The position numbers and the translations under genes were made by a program. Of a stretch of 64,000 bases of DNA, positions 34,830-47,153 are shown piece by piece (position 1 is the stretch's first letter; each line of letters starts with the position of its first letter). Under the pieces are notes generated by a model that was not told the DNA's origin, searched no databases, and was given only the letters and a program-made list of their open reading frames with translations. The DNA is from Okapia johnstoni (taxonomy: Eukaryota > Chordata > Mammalia > Artiodactyla > Giraffidae). The stretch is taken from assembly GCA_024291935.2 (NCBI GenBank), contig CM044305.1:88590397-88654396 (forward strand), in the 5' to 3' direction.

Positions 34830-35606
34830 AGAAAATGCAGAGGCCCAGCAATCCCACTGCTGGGCATACACACTGAGGAAACTAGAATTGAAAGAGACGC
34901 GTGTACCCCAATGTTCATCGCAGCACTGTTTACAATAGCCAGGACATGGAAGCAACCTAGATGTCCATCAGCAGACGAATGGATAAGGAAGCTGTGGTAC
35001 ATATACACAATGGAATATTAGTCAGCCATTAAAAAATACATTTGAATCAGTTCTATTGAGATGGATGAAACTGGAGCCCATTATACAGAGTGAAGTAAGC
35101 CAGAAAGAAAAACACCAATACAGTATACTAATGCATATATATGGAATTTGAAAGATGGTAACGATAACCCTATATGCGAGACAGAATAAGAGACACAGAT
35201 GCATAGAATAGTCTTATGGACTCTGAGGGAGAAGGTGAGGGTGGGACGTTCTGGGACAATAGCATTGAAACATGTATATTATCATATGTGAAACAGAACA
35301 CCATTCCATGTTCTATGCATGAGACAAATGCTCAGGGCTGGGGCATTGGGAGGACCCAGAGGGATGGGATGGGGAGGGAGGTGGGAGGGGGGTTCAGGAT
35401 GGGGAACACATGTAAACCCATGGCTGATTCATGTCAATGTATGGCAAAAACCACTACAATATTGTAAAGTAATTAGCCCCCAACTAAAATAAATAAATTT
35501 ATTAAAAAAATAAAATAAAATAAATTTATCTGAAGAAAAGATGTAAAAGTAGATTTTCTAAATAAACAATCTGTGCATCAAAAAAAAAAAAAAGAAAAGG
35601 CAGAGG
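34830..35606 (+). mobile_element. Second young L1 3' insertion into the same BovB, with a different 3' transduction
   Basis: The L1 end at 34844-35592 begins in the ORF2 C-terminus (peptide RDACTPMFIAALFTIARTWK) and is flanked by agaaaatgcagagg (34830-34843) and agaaaaggcagagg (35593-35606). After the A-rich end near 35520 there is a segment of about 60 bp with ctaaataaacaatctgtg, then a 13-A run. The 480-bp body at 35030-35510 is nearly identical to 32200-32690. Confidence 0.9.
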
Positions 35607-35877
35607 AACCAAAAATCAAATTGCCAATATCTGCTGGATCATTGAAAAAGCAAGAGAGTTCCAGAAAAACATCTATTTCTGCTTTATTGACTATGCCAAA
35701 GCCTTTGACTGTGTGGATCACAATAAACTGTGGAAAATTCTGAAAGAGATGGGCATACCAGACCATTTGACCTGTCTCTTGAGAAACCTGTATGCAGGTC
35801 AGGAAGCAACAGTTAGAACTGGACATGGAACAACAGACTGGTTCTGAATAGGAAAAGGAGTACGTCAAGGCTGTATA

Positions 35878-36747
35878 TTGTCACCCTGCTTATTTAACTT
35901 ATATGCAGAGTACATCATGAGAAACCCTGGGCTGGAAGAAACACAAGCCGGAATCAAGATTGCTGGGAGAAATATCAATAACCTCAGATATGCAGATGAC
36001 ACCACCCTTATGGCAGAAAGTGAAGAAGAACTAAAGAGCCTCTTGATGAAAGTGAAAGTGGAGAGTGGAAAAGTTGGCTTAAAGCTCAACGTTCAGAAAA
36101 CTAAGATCATGGCATCTGTTCCCATCACTTCATGGCAAATAGATGGGGAAACAGTGGAAACAGTGTCAGACTTTATTTTGGGGGGCTCCAAAATCACTGC
36201 TGATGGAGATTGCAGCCATGAAATTAAAAGACGCTTACTCCTTGGAAGGAAGGTGATGGCCAACCTAGATAGCATATTTAAAAGCAGAGACATTACTCTG
36301 CCAACAAAAGTCCATCTAGTAAAGGCTATGTTTTTTCCAGTGGTCATGTATGTATGTGAGAGTTGGATGGTGAAGAAAGCTGAGCACCGCAGAATTGATG
36401 CCTTTGAACTGTGGTGTTGGAGAAGACTCTTGAGAGTCCCTTGGACTGCAAGGAGATCCAATCAATCCATCCTAAAGGAGATCAATCCTGGTTGTTCATT
36501 GGAAGGACTGATGTTGAAGCTGAAACTCCAATACTTTGGCCACCTCATGCGAAGAGTTGACTCATTGGAAAAGACCCTAATGCTGGGAAGGATTGGGGGC
36601 AGGAAGAGAAGGGGACGACAGAGGATGAGATGGTTGGATGGCATCACTGACTCGATGGACATGGGTTTGGGTAGACTCCGGGAGTTTGTGATGGACAGGG
36701 AGGCCTGGCGTGCTGCGATTCATGGGGTCGCAAAGAGTCAGACATGA
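35878..36747 (+). pseudogene. BovB reverse transcriptase C-terminal half (open 289 codons)
   Basis: The frame is open from just after a TGA at 35847-35849 to the natural end of the element. It contains NLYAEYIMR, the polymerase active-site [12 protein letters not shown], and the C-terminal RTE motifs [15 protein letters not shown] and [15 protein letters not shown]. The upstream half of the polymerase is displaced by the L1 insertion, so no complete enzyme is encoded. Confidence 0.88.
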
Positions 36748-36779
36748 CTGAGCGACTTAACTGAACTGAATCAAACCCC

Positions 36780-38335
36780 ACCCTAGATGCTAGAATGACT
36801 GTGTGGGCAGTTTTTCAGGTTCTTTATGAAGTTCTTAGCTCCCTGGCTTCTGAAAATGGGTTTTGTTCTTACCCCTAAAATATATGGCTTTGCCTGGCTA
36901 AGTGCTTTGAGGGGCACCCAGAGTGCTTCTCTGTCCATTTTTTCCCTCTAGGCCTTGATGTGTCCTTGGGATCCTCTCTTCCAAAATGCAGATCCCTTTT
37001 GTAAAATCCAAATGCTAACATTTATTAGTTATTAACCCTTAGCATAAGGTAAGCAGCATAGCTTAATTTAAAAAATTAAGCAATCTCCAGGTGATAGTGA
37101 AGGACAGGGAAGCCTGGCGTGCTGGAGTCCACCGGGTCACAAAGAGTCAGACAGGACTTAATGACTGAACAAGAACAACCAATATGAACAGGAGTTTTCA
37201 AAGCATTTTCATTTATTTTGTCATATTTGATCCTCGTAGTAACCTCAGTAAATATCCTGATTTCCATTTCACAGGGGAAGAACCTAAGGTTCATCTTGGT
37301 TAAACCATTCCTCAATGTATTCGAACTCCAGCTCTGCTATTAACTTTCAGCAAGTAACCATGCCACTCTAGCCTCAGTTTCCCTATCAATAAATTCAAAA
37401 AATTTGCTTTCCAAGGTTTCTTTCAGTTCTGTCTCTAATCCCTTATCTCCTGCTGGCTGATATCAAGGAACTAGGGGCCTGGGCATTTTCACAGTGGCAG
37501 GAAATAGTTTTGGCACTAGAGGTACATTTTGGAAAGGACAAGCTCTGGTGGAATGCCAAAGCAGGCAGCACGAGAGCAGTGAATACTAGAAGCAAGACAA
37601 TCTGAGAAAGGAAAGACAAGGGGCCCTGAACTCCAAACTCACCTACTTGCTAAGCTATAATACATCCACTCGGATTCCAATTGTGAACTCAGCATTCCAA
37701 CTTGTTTCCTTTCATGATTAAAGAATCTTCTCTGCAAACTTTAATTAAAGTTGGCTTTGGCAAACAATTTTATCATATTCAGACAATAATTACTGCAATA
37801 AATTACATAAAGAAATCTATTGTCCGCTGCTTATTTCACACAGCAAAAGGGCTGATAAGAAATTGCAGCTGAAAAAAATCATTTGGAAGGAAAACCAACA
37901 GGCAAATAGATGCAGTCTAATAATTTATGCAAGTCCACTGGTGACACCCTCCCCCTCCCCCGCCCCTTCATTCGCTGAGGACTAGAGGGGCACTGAGAAG
38001 CAGCCAATCTAAGGGCTATGCATTTGCTTAATCTTACCACCAATATACAGGCTTTACGCCTATTATAAAAGGAATTTAAGATGCCAGGTGAAAGTGGTGA
38101 TCTTTAAACTGGTTGTGCAAGAAACTGAAAGCTAATTCTTAAGATGATAAGCCTACTTAATAGTTTGTCCTTTTTGGAGTGATTAAAAACCTGTTTAATT
38201 ACAGTAGAATCAGTTTGGGCTTCCAGACACCTAATCACTTTTCCAGTAAATAGCTCTAAAGTCAGAATAAATAACACTAACCTACTTCCCTGAGTTCTTA
38301 CAAGGATTAATTAATTGATTTTAAAGGGTTTTGGA
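36780..38335. other. Intergenic sequence with a BovB 3' scrap and an MIR/L2-like segment
   Basis: A BovB or SINE 3' scrap on the plus strand lies at 37083-37175 (gacagggaagcctggcgtgc). MIR/L2-like sequence follows at about 37195-37400. The remainder, including 37700-37930 (tgctgataagaaattgcagc-like, repeat-free), is unassigned. Confidence 0.5.
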
Positions 38336-38339
38336 AGTT

Positions 38340-38515
38340 TAATAAAACTGTGGCCTAGGAATTAGGAGACCTAATTTTAGTGCAGACTCTGCCCTTAATA
38401 GCTGTGTGGCCTAGGTGGTTGATTTTACTTCTCTGGGGCTTGGCTTCTCCACCTGTAAAATAAAGGGGAATTGGGCTAGACAGTCTCTGTACTTTGGGTA
38501 TAATATTGTAATAAT
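38340..38515 (+). repeat. MIR SINE relic
   Basis: MIR core: gacctaattttagtgcagac, gctgtgtggcctaggtggtt, cttctccacctgtaaaataa. Confidence 0.8.
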
Positions 38516-38519
38516 ACTC

Positions 38520-39250
38520 TAGGACTCACCATCATTATACCCTTTTCTCTTAGTAACTTAAGACCTCAATAATCTACTTTTGGTTTTCCAGTTTTCCTAA
38601 AACTGGATTCCTGGAAAAATTTCTAAAATGTCTGCCTGTTTCCCAGACACAGTCACTTAGGCATACTGACCCCAACAAAACTTTCGAAGTATGAATAGAG
38701 AAAAATATAATAAAGATCAAGAAAGAAGAAAAATATAGAATCTAGACTTTCACACTCATGAACAAGTAAACGGAAGCGACTTCTTAGTAACTGCAGACCC
38801 ACACATTTTTCTTCCCAACTATTTTCCATGCTTTTCTTTTCCAAAGATTTTATTACTCTTTCTTTTCCCTAACATGAATCTGGGTCCCTCATTACCAGCT
38901 CTAAAAACACTCAATATGACTATTTATAAGAGGACTTGAGATGTTTAAAGGGAAAATAACATTACATGGAGCAGAAGAAAAGCAGAACACAAAATTTTAT
39001 GTACAATATAATCTCAAATAGGCTAGAAAATGGTCCATATGCTGAAGACTGGATGGCCATACACCAAAAGGTTAATAGGCTGATCTTTAGCTGTCAGAAT
39101 CCAGGGTTAGATTTTCCCTTTCACATTAGCTTTTTTCTTCTTTTACCCTTAATGAGCGTGTATTGTGTTTGTTAAAGATAATATATGTATGTGTATATAT
39201 AGTATGTCTTTAACAAAAGGAGGAAGAGTGACTCCTTTTTATAGACAGCA
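38520..39250. other. Unassigned intergenic sequence
   Basis: No repeat family or gene recognised. Confidence 0.4.
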
Positions 39251-39254
39251 TAGA

Positions 39255-39430
39255 GACATAGAATAGTGGTTAAAATGGTGGGATTCAACCCCTCTGAGAC
39301 TCCATTTCCCCCCTATAAAATGGCAATAATACTAATAAAGGACCTACTTCATAGAGTTATTTTCCAGATTAAATAAGCTACTCCATGTAAGTGCTTAGAG
39401 CAATGCCTGGCACCATTATTAGCCATTATT
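39255..39430 (+). repeat. MIR SINE relic
   Basis: tctgagactccatttccccc and gtgcttagagcaatgcctgg, in MIR order. Confidence 0.8.
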
Positions 39431-39656
39431 TAAAATGTTAAATGTGACTATGCTCCAGTAAAAAATGCTAAACATTTACTGTAAATATAACATGTGCAAG
39501 TGGTGAAAAAAAAACAGTACAGAAGACTTTAAAAAGTGAAATGAAAAAGTAGAAATAGTTTTCCCTCTTTAACCCTCAGCCTCACTCACTGTCAACAGCT
39601 TCTTATGTAGCCTTCTAGAATTTTTAAGGGAAAATGCAAACATATATCCTCGTTTT

Positions 39657-39771
<115 letters not shown>

Positions 39772-39879
39772 GCAGGAACACACAGAATAATAACATTCAT
39801 GTTATTTTCACCTTGTTTTTTAACTTAATGATCTTTTTTGGAGATCTTTCCATAGCAGAACACCTAGATTTACTCCTTT

Positions 39880-40790
39880 TTTATTGTGGTTAAAGACACA
39901 TAGGGCTTCCCCAGTGGCTCAGCGGTAAAGCATCTGCCTGCAATGCAGAGATGCAGGAGGCCCAGGTTCGATCCCTGGGTTGGCACTTTCCCCTGGAGGA
40001 AGGTATTGCAACCCACTCCAGTACTCTTGCTTGGAAAATCCCATGGACAGGGGAGCCTGGTGGGCTACAATCCATAGGGTCACAAAGAGTCACACACAAC
40101 TGAAGCAACTGAGCACGCAGCACACACAAAAGACAAAACATAAAATGTATCATCTCAACCATTTTTAAGTGTATAGTTCAATAGTGTTAAGTAGATCAAC
40201 ATTGTTTGTGAAACAGATCTCAAGAGCTTTTTCATCTTGCAAATCTGAACTTTTATATCCATTCAACAACTCTTCTTTCTCCTTCCCCCAGCCCCTGGTA
40301 ACAGCCATTCTACTTTCTGTTTGTGTGAATTTATATATCTCATAGAAGTGGGATCATATAGTACTTTTTGTGACTGGCTTATTTCCCTTAGCAAAATGCC
40401 CTCAAGCCGCATCCATTGTGTAGTATGTGACAAGATTTCCTTCTTTTTTAAGGCTGAATAATATTCCACTGTATGCATATGTCAAATTTTGCTTATCCGT
40501 TCATGTGTCAGTGGGCATTTGGGTTGCTTCCACCTCCTGGTTATTGTGAATAGTGCTGCTATTAACGTGGATGTGCAAACATCTCTTTGAGAACGCGCTT
40601 TCACTTCTTTTGGATACATATCTGGCAGTGGGGTTGCTGGATCACATGATAATTCTATTTTTAATTTTCTTGAGGAAACTCTATATTATTTTCCATAGCT
40701 GCTGAGCCACTGTACATTCTCAGCAACACTGTATGAGGGTTCCAGTTTCTCCACATGTTTTTTTTTAATAGTAGTTATTCTAATGTACGT
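39880..40790 (-). mobile_element. L1 3' region with nested Bov-tA
   Basis: Minus-strand L1 (cctggtaacagccattctac, gctgaataatattccactgt, gttgctggatcacatgataa) split at its 3' end by the SINE at 39902-40127. Confidence 0.85.
39902..40127 (+). mobile_element. Bov-tA SINE
   Basis: Plus-strand unit from gggcttccccagtggctcag to cacaactgaagcaactgagc, inserted in an L1 and with a CACACA-type tail. Confidence 0.95.
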
Positions 40791-41089
40791 AAGGTGATTT
40801 CCTCCTTATTTCTAACAGTTACATAGTGCTTTGTAATGTGGAAAAACCTCTATCAATGGACAGTTTGACCCTGGTCTTCAGGTATTTCAAATAATGCTGC
40901 AGTGAACACCCACATATCTTTGTATACATGTGGGGTAGTTTTAGCAAAGGAATTGCCAGGATAAAGTGTATGTGTATTTTTTTTGAGGGGGGGTGCAGAT
41001 TTCAGAAGTTTCAACTGGTATCTTTCAGTGAATATATTAATGCTTTTGATTTGAAATAGTAAAAAAAAAAAGTGTATGTGCTTTTTGGG

Positions 41090-42260
41090 TAACTTTTTAT
41101 TATAAAATAACTTCAGACCTACCAAAAAAGTTGCAGGAACATCCATGTTCCTTTCATCCAGCTTCCTCTATTATTAATAGTCTATTAATTTATCATTTCC
41201 TTTCAATATATATGCATATTTCTCTTTTTTCTAAACCACTTGGGAGTAAATTTTAGCCATGATATTCCTTTAACCCTAAATATTTGAGCACGTATCTCTC
41301 AGAACAAAACAAAATATTTATCTTACATAAGTACAGTGCAACTATTAAAATCAGAAAATTAATATTGATAAAATAGTATTATCTAGCCTACAGAAAATAT
41401 TCATAGTTCTCCTATTGTACAAGTAGTATTTCTGTATCAAAAAGAACTGGCAGGGGTTGGAGAGGGGTTCCAGGATATAATTCAGGATCAGACATTGCAT
41501 TTGTCATTTCCACCTGGCCTCCAAAAGTTCCTAAGACTGTTTTTGCCTTTCATGACCATGACAGTCTTTTCATTATTTATTATTATTTTTTGGAAGCAAT
41601 CACAAACTTACAGAAAAGTTGGAAATACAATACAGAATGTCCTGAATTTTTCCTCCTGAACAATTTGAGAGTAAGTCACCAGCCTATGCCCCATCATCCC
41701 TGAATAATATCGTGTGTATTTTTTTAACCAACAAGGATATTTTTCTATCTAACTATGATACCACCATGATCATCAGGAAATTCACATTAATAGATTACTA
41801 ACATCGAATCCTCAGGTCCCATTCAAGTTTCATCAGTTGTCCCCATTGGGTCTATTATGGCAAAAGGATCCAGTTAAGACCCATATGGTGCTTTTAGTTG
41901 TCACATCTTCATCTCCTTCATTGTGGAAGAGTTTCTTGGCCTTTCATTGACTTTTAAGACCTCGGCACTTTTTTAAATTTTATTTTTAATTGGAGGATAA
42001 CTGCTTTACAATATTGTGTTGGTTTCTGCCATGCAACAACATCAATCAGCCATAAGTATACATATACCCCCTCCCTCTTGAACCTCGCTCCCACTCCCCC
42101 AATCCCACCTTCTAGGTCGTCACAGAGCACCAGGTTGAGCTGTGTTATACAGCACCTTCCTATTAGCTATTTATTTTACATATAAGACCTGGGCATTTTT
42201 GAAAAATCCGAGCCGGTTGTTTTGAAGAATGTTCCCCAATTTGGGTTTGCCTGATGTTTG
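41090..42260 (-). mobile_element. Old L1M-type sequence split by a younger L1
   Basis: Degraded minus-strand L1 (ctaccaaaaaagttgcagga, cttacagaaaagttggaaat, ggtcccattcaagtttcatc) interrupted by the insertion at 41973-42183. Confidence 0.65.
41956..42200 (-). mobile_element. Young L1 3' end with 17-bp target-site duplication
   Basis: A 211-bp minus-strand L1 terminus (taattggaggataactgctt ... gtgttatacagcacc) between aagacctcggcactttt (41956-41972) and aagacctgggcattttt (42184-42200). Confidence 0.88.
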
Positions 42261-43180
42261 CTCATGATTAGACTCAGGTACACATCTTTGTCAGGCCTAT
42301 GACGGAAGTGACACGGTACACTTCATTCTGTCAGGTGGAGCGTGATTTCAGTGTGTCCTGTTACTGGTGATGTTTGCTCTGATCGCTTAACTAAAGTGAT
42401 ATGTGCCGGGCTTCTTCGCTGTGAAATTATTCTTTGTAATTAATTTTTTGTGGAGAAGTCCTTTGAGACTGTGCAAATATTCCATTTCTTCTCAAACTTT
42501 CAATTTATTCATCTGTTTACTTATATCAGTATAGACTTATGTCTTCCTATTTTATTCAGTGGGTTATAATCCATTACTATCATTGCTTACTTTGACGCCC
42601 AAGTTATCCTTGATCTGACCACAGGGGACCCCTTCAAGATGGCTTTTGTGTCCCTTCAATGTATCCTCATCATTCTTTGTGCACTTCCTTATTTTCTAGT
42701 ACAAGATAGTCCAGGTTCACCTTATACTTTCATTTATCCAGTCCTGAAACCAGCCATTGTTCTGAGAAGCCTTGGTTCTCTTTCGTGGAAAATAGTATTT
42801 GGAAGTCAAATCTGGGCACTAGGTATAGATAATGCTATTGTTGTGTTGCTGATCCTTGACTCTCTAGAATTTTCTTTTACACACTTTTATTCACATGTTT
42901 ACACACACACAATACTCACAGATTTTATATCTCTATCTCTATCTATCTGGCCATGAGTTCACTCTGCTATATTCCAACCAACACCATAAAATTCATTCTA
43001 GCTTTCTCCCTTCCCATATTTGTAACAATTTATGATAACGAGGAAACTTTCTATTATTCTGAACACATTTTCTCATTTTATCAATCACCCTTATGCAATT
43101 GAACTGGAAGGTTTCTTTTTTATTTTTAATAATAACTACCATTTATTGGCTGCTTATCACTGTTATACTGCTTGACAGCC
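42260..43180. other. Probable old L1 sequence, otherwise unassigned
   Basis: The style (tcctgttactggtgatgttt, gacaggggaccccttcaag-like) suggests more degraded minus-strand L1. I cannot bound it and see no gene. Confidence 0.4.
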
Positions 43181-43184
43181 AAAA

Positions 43185-43330
43185 TTTTATTTACTTCTCA
43201 GTATACCTTGTGCGACAAGCATGATTATCCCCATTTTAGAGAGGAAACTGAGGCATAGAAAGGGTAATTTGCTCAAGGTACAATAGCTAATTAAAATTAA
43301 GCCTGTCTGATTCAAACAAAGATCTAGATG
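43185..43330. repeat. MIR/L2-like relic
   Basis: attatccccattttagagag, gaaactgaggcatagaaagg, in the order of the mammalian MIR core. Confidence 0.7.
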
Positions 43331-43343
43331 ACCTCCTAAGCAC

Positions 43344-43567
43344 CATGCTATGCTAAGTCGCTTCAGTGGTGTCCGACTTTTTGCGACCCTGCGGATTGTA
43401 GCCCACCAGACTCCTCTGCCCATGGGGATTCTCCAGGAAAGAATACTGGAGTGGGTTGCCTGCCCTCCTCCAAGGGATATTCCTGAACCCAGGGATGGAA
43501 CCTGACTCTCTTATGTCTCCTGCATTGGCCGACAGGTTCTTTACCACTAACGCCACCTGGGCAGCCC
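43344..43567 (-). mobile_element. Bov-tA SINE
   Basis: Minus-strand unit from ctaagtcgcttcagtggtgt to cgccacctgggcagcc. A diverged flanking repeat (cctcctaagcaccatgcta versus ccccctaaacactgtacta) suggests an older insertion. Confidence 0.93.
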
Positions 43568-43657
43568 CCTAAACACTGTACTATTCTTTTTTTTTTTATT
43601 GTGGTAACAACACTTAACATGAGATCTGTCCTCTCAACATATTTTTAAGGTTACAAT

Positions 43658-45760
43658 ACAGTAGACTATTGGTCTAATAGTCATACCATTCAGGTATGAC
43701 CTAAATCAAATCCCTTACAATTATACAGTGGAAGTAACAAATGGATTCATGGGAATAGATCTGATAGACAAAGTGGATGAAGAACTATGGACAGAGGTTC
43801 GTGACATTGTACAGGAGGCAGTGATCAAGACCATCCACAAGAAAAAGAAATGCAAAAAGGCAAAATAGTTGTCTAAGGGGGCCTTACAAATAGCTGAGAA
43901 AAGAAGAGAAGTGAAAGGCAAAGGAGAAAAGGAAAGATACACCCATCTGAATGCAGAGTTCCAAAGAATAGCAAGGAGAGATAAGAAAACCTTCCTCAGT
44001 GATCAATGCAAAGAAACAGAGGAAAACAATAGAATGGGAATGACTAGAGATCTCTTCAAGAAAATTAGAGGTACCAAAGGAATATTTCATGCAAAGATGG
44101 GCACAATAAAGGACAGAAATGGTATGGACCTAACAGAAGCAGAAGACATTAAGAAGAGGTGGCAAGAATACACAGAAGAACTATACAAAAAAGATCTTCA
44201 TGACCCAGATAGCCATGATAGTATGATCATTCACCTAGAGCCAGACATCCTAGAATGTGAAGTCAAGTGGGCCTTAGAAAGCATCACTATGAACAAAGCT
44301 AGTGGAGGTGATAGAAATCCAGTTGAGCTATTTCAAATCCTAAAAGATGATGCTGTGAAAGGGCTGCACTTAATAAACCAGCAAATTTGGAAAACTCAGC
44401 AGTGGCCCAGGACTGAAAAAGATCAGTTTCCATTCCAATCCCAAAGAAAAGCAATGCCAAAGAATGTTCAAGCCACCACACAATTGCACTCATCTCACAC
44501 GCTCACAAAGTAATGCTCAAAATTCTCCAAGAGAGGCTTCAACAGTATGTGAACTGAGAACTTTTAGATGTTCAAGCTGGATTTAGAAAAGGCAGAGGAA
44601 CCAGAGATCAAACTGCCAACATCCGTTGGATCATAAAGCAAGAGAGTTCCAGATAAACATCTACTTCTGCTTTATTGACTACGCTGAAGCCTTTGACCGT
44701 GTGGATCACAACAAACTGTGGAAAATTCTTAAAGAGATGGGAATACCAGACCACCTTACCTGCCTCCTGAGAAATCTGTATGCAGGTCAAGAAGCCACAA
44801 TTAGAACCGGACATGAAACAATGGGCTGGTTCCAAATTGGGAAAAGAGTATATCAAGGCTGTATGTTGTTACCCTGCTTATTTAAGTTATATGCAGAGTA
44901 CATCATATGACATGCCAGGCTGAATGAAGCACAAGCTTGAATCAAGATTGCCCAGAGAGATATCAATAGCCTCAGATATGCAGATGACACCACCCTTATG
45001 GCAGAAAGCAAAGAGGAACTAAAGAGCCTCTTGAGGAAAGTGAAAGCGGAGAGTGAAAAAGCTGGCTTAAAACTCAACATTCAAAAAACTAAGATCATGG
45101 CATCCAATCTCATCACTTCATGGCAAATAGATGGAAAAAGAATGAAAACAGAAACTTTATTTTGGGGGGCTCCAAAATCACTGCAGATGGTGACTGCAGC
45201 CATGAAATTAAAAGACGCTTGCTCCTTGGAAGAAAAGCTATGACGAACCTAGACAGCACATTAAAAAGCAAAGACATTACTTTGCTGACAAAGGTCCATC
45301 TAGTCAAAGCCATGGTTTTTCCATTAGTCATGTATGAATGTGAGAGTTAGGCTATAAAGAAAACTGAATGCTGAATAATTGCTGCTTTTGAACTGTGGTG
45401 TTGGAAAAGACTCTTGAGAGTCCCCTGGACTGCAAGGAGATCAAACCAGTCAATCCCAAAGGAAATCAGTCCTGAATATTGATTGGGAGGACTGATACTG
45501 AAGCTGAAGCTCCAATACTTTGGCCACCTGATGGGAAGAGCTGACTCATTGGAAAAGACCCTGATGCTGGGAAAGATTGAATGCAGGAGGAAAAGGGGAC
45601 GACAGAGGATGAGGTGGTTGGATGGTATCACCAACTTGATGGTCATGAGTTTGAGCAAGCTCTGGGAGTTGGTGATGGACAGGGAAGCCTAGTGTGCTGC
45701 AGTCCATGGTGTCTTGGAGTCAGACACGACTGAGCGACTGAACTAAACTGACAGTAGACT
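43658..45760 (+). mobile_element. BovB LINE copy 5 with 10-bp target-site duplication
   Basis: Plus-strand BovB from the end of the endonuclease (accattcaggtatgacctaa) to the 3' end (tgagcgactgaactaaactg). It is flanked by acagtagact at 43658-43667 and 45751-45760. A 214-codon frame covers the linker region (43869-44513). The polymerase box [16 protein letters not shown] is present near 44970-45015 but lies in a frame broken by several indels and stops. Confidence 0.95.
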
Positions 45761-45796
45761 GTAAGCACAAATTTGTACAGCAGATCCCTAGAACTT

Positions 45797-46050
45797 ACTC
45801 ATCTTATGTGCGTGTATGTGCTATGTGTGCTCAGTTGCTTCAGTTGCATCTGACTCTTTGTAATCCCATGGAATGTAGCCCCCAGGCTTCTCTGTCCATA
45901 GATTTTCCAGGCAAGAATATTGGAGTAGGTTGCCATGCCTTCCTCCAGGGGATCTTCCCAACCCAGGGATCGAACCTGTGTCTCCTGCATCTCCTGCATT
46001 GCAGAAGGATTCTTTACCCACTGAGGCACCTGGGAAGCCCACTCATCTTA
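45797..46050 (-). mobile_element. Bov-tA SINE with 10-bp target-site duplication
   Basis: SINE at 45807-46040 between two actcatctta copies (45797-45806, 46041-46050), inside the old L1. Confidence 0.95.
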
Positions 46051-46369
46051 CATAATGAAAACTATATATTCTTTAAAAGCACCTCCACATTCCCCACTCC
46101 CCCAAACCCCTGACTATCACCATTTTACCCTCTTTTTCCATGAAGCTGACTACTTTAGATACTCATCTAAGTAGAAACATGCAGTATTTGTTCTGTGACT
46201 GGCTTATTTCAATTACCATAATGTTCTCAGGATTTATCCATGCTGTGCATATGGCAGATTTCATTATATTTTAAGGCTGAATAATATTACATTGTATATG
46301 TGTGTATATGCATATATGTGTAATATTTTCTTTATCCCTTCCTCTATCAATCAATACTTATGCCATTTC

Positions 46370-46586
46370 TATATCTTGAAAGTGAAAGAGTTAGTCACTC
46401 AGTCATGTCTGACTCTTTGCAACCCCATGGACTCTAGCATGCCAGGTTCCTCTGTCCATGGGATTTCCCAGGCGAGAATACTGGAGTGGGTTGCCATTTC
46501 TTCTCCAAGGGATCTTCCCAACCCAGGGATTGAACCCAGGTCTCCTGCACTGCAGGCAGTGTCTTTACCATTTGTTTTATATCTTG
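46370..46586 (-). mobile_element. Bov-tA SINE with tatatcttg duplication
   Basis: SINE at 46379-46577 between copies of tatatcttg (46370-46378, 46578-46586), inside the old L1. Confidence 0.92.
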
Positions 46587-46884
46587 GCTATTATAAATAA
46601 TGCTGCAGTGAACATGGGAAAACAGACAGCTCTTTGAGATCTCAATTTCAATTCTTTTGGATACATAGCCAAAAGGGGCATTGCAGGATCATATGGCACT
46701 TCTATTTTTTTTTTTTTGAGGGAACTTCATACTGTTTTCCATAATGACTGCACCATTTTACATTCCCATCAAAAGAGCACAAGGATTCCAATTTCTCTAC
46801 ATTCTGGCCAACACTTCTTATCTGTTGTCTTTTTGATAATAGCCATCCTAACAAATGTGAGGTAATTTTGATTTGCAGTTCCAT

Positions 46885-47106
46885 CATGATTAGTTGGGCT
46901 TCCCAGGTAGCTCAGGGGGAAAGTTACAGCAATGCAGGAGACCCCTGGGTGGAGAAGATCCCCTGGAGGAGGGCATGGCAACCCACTTCAGTATTCTTGC
47001 CTGGAGAATCCCCATGGACAGAGGAGCCTGGCAGGCTATAGTTCATGGGGTCGCAAAGAGTTGGACACGACTGAGCGAACAAGCACAGCACAGCACATGA
47101 TTAGTT
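46885..47106 (+). mobile_element. Bov-tA SINE with 11-bp target-site duplication
   Basis: SINE at 46896-47095 between identical catgattagtt copies, inside the old L1 and 26 bp from the left target-site repeat of the RCC1L retrocopy. Confidence 0.96.
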
Positions 47107-47131
47107 TTGTTGAATAGTTTTTTCATATATT

Positions 47132-47153
47132 TGTATATATTCCTTAAAAAATG
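47132..47153. repeat. Left target-site duplication of the RCC1L retrocopy
   Basis: tgtatatattccttaaaaaa plus TG. It matches 49250-49272 apart from a few substitutions and one indel. Confidence 0.8.

Larger units (their letters stand above)
31663..36772 (+). mobile_element. Near-full-length BovB LINE (copy 4), interrupted by two L1 insertions
   Basis: Segments 31663-32195, 32747-34843 and 35593-36772 read in order as one BovB: GC-rich 5' UTR, endonuclease, linker, reverse transcriptase and 3' end (gcgacttaactgaactgaa). The endonuclease part is one long open frame, and the last 289 codons of the polymerase are open, with [16 protein letters not shown]. Stops and two L1 insertions prevent a complete protein. 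This is the only copy in the window that keeps a 5' UTR. Confidence 0.95.
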
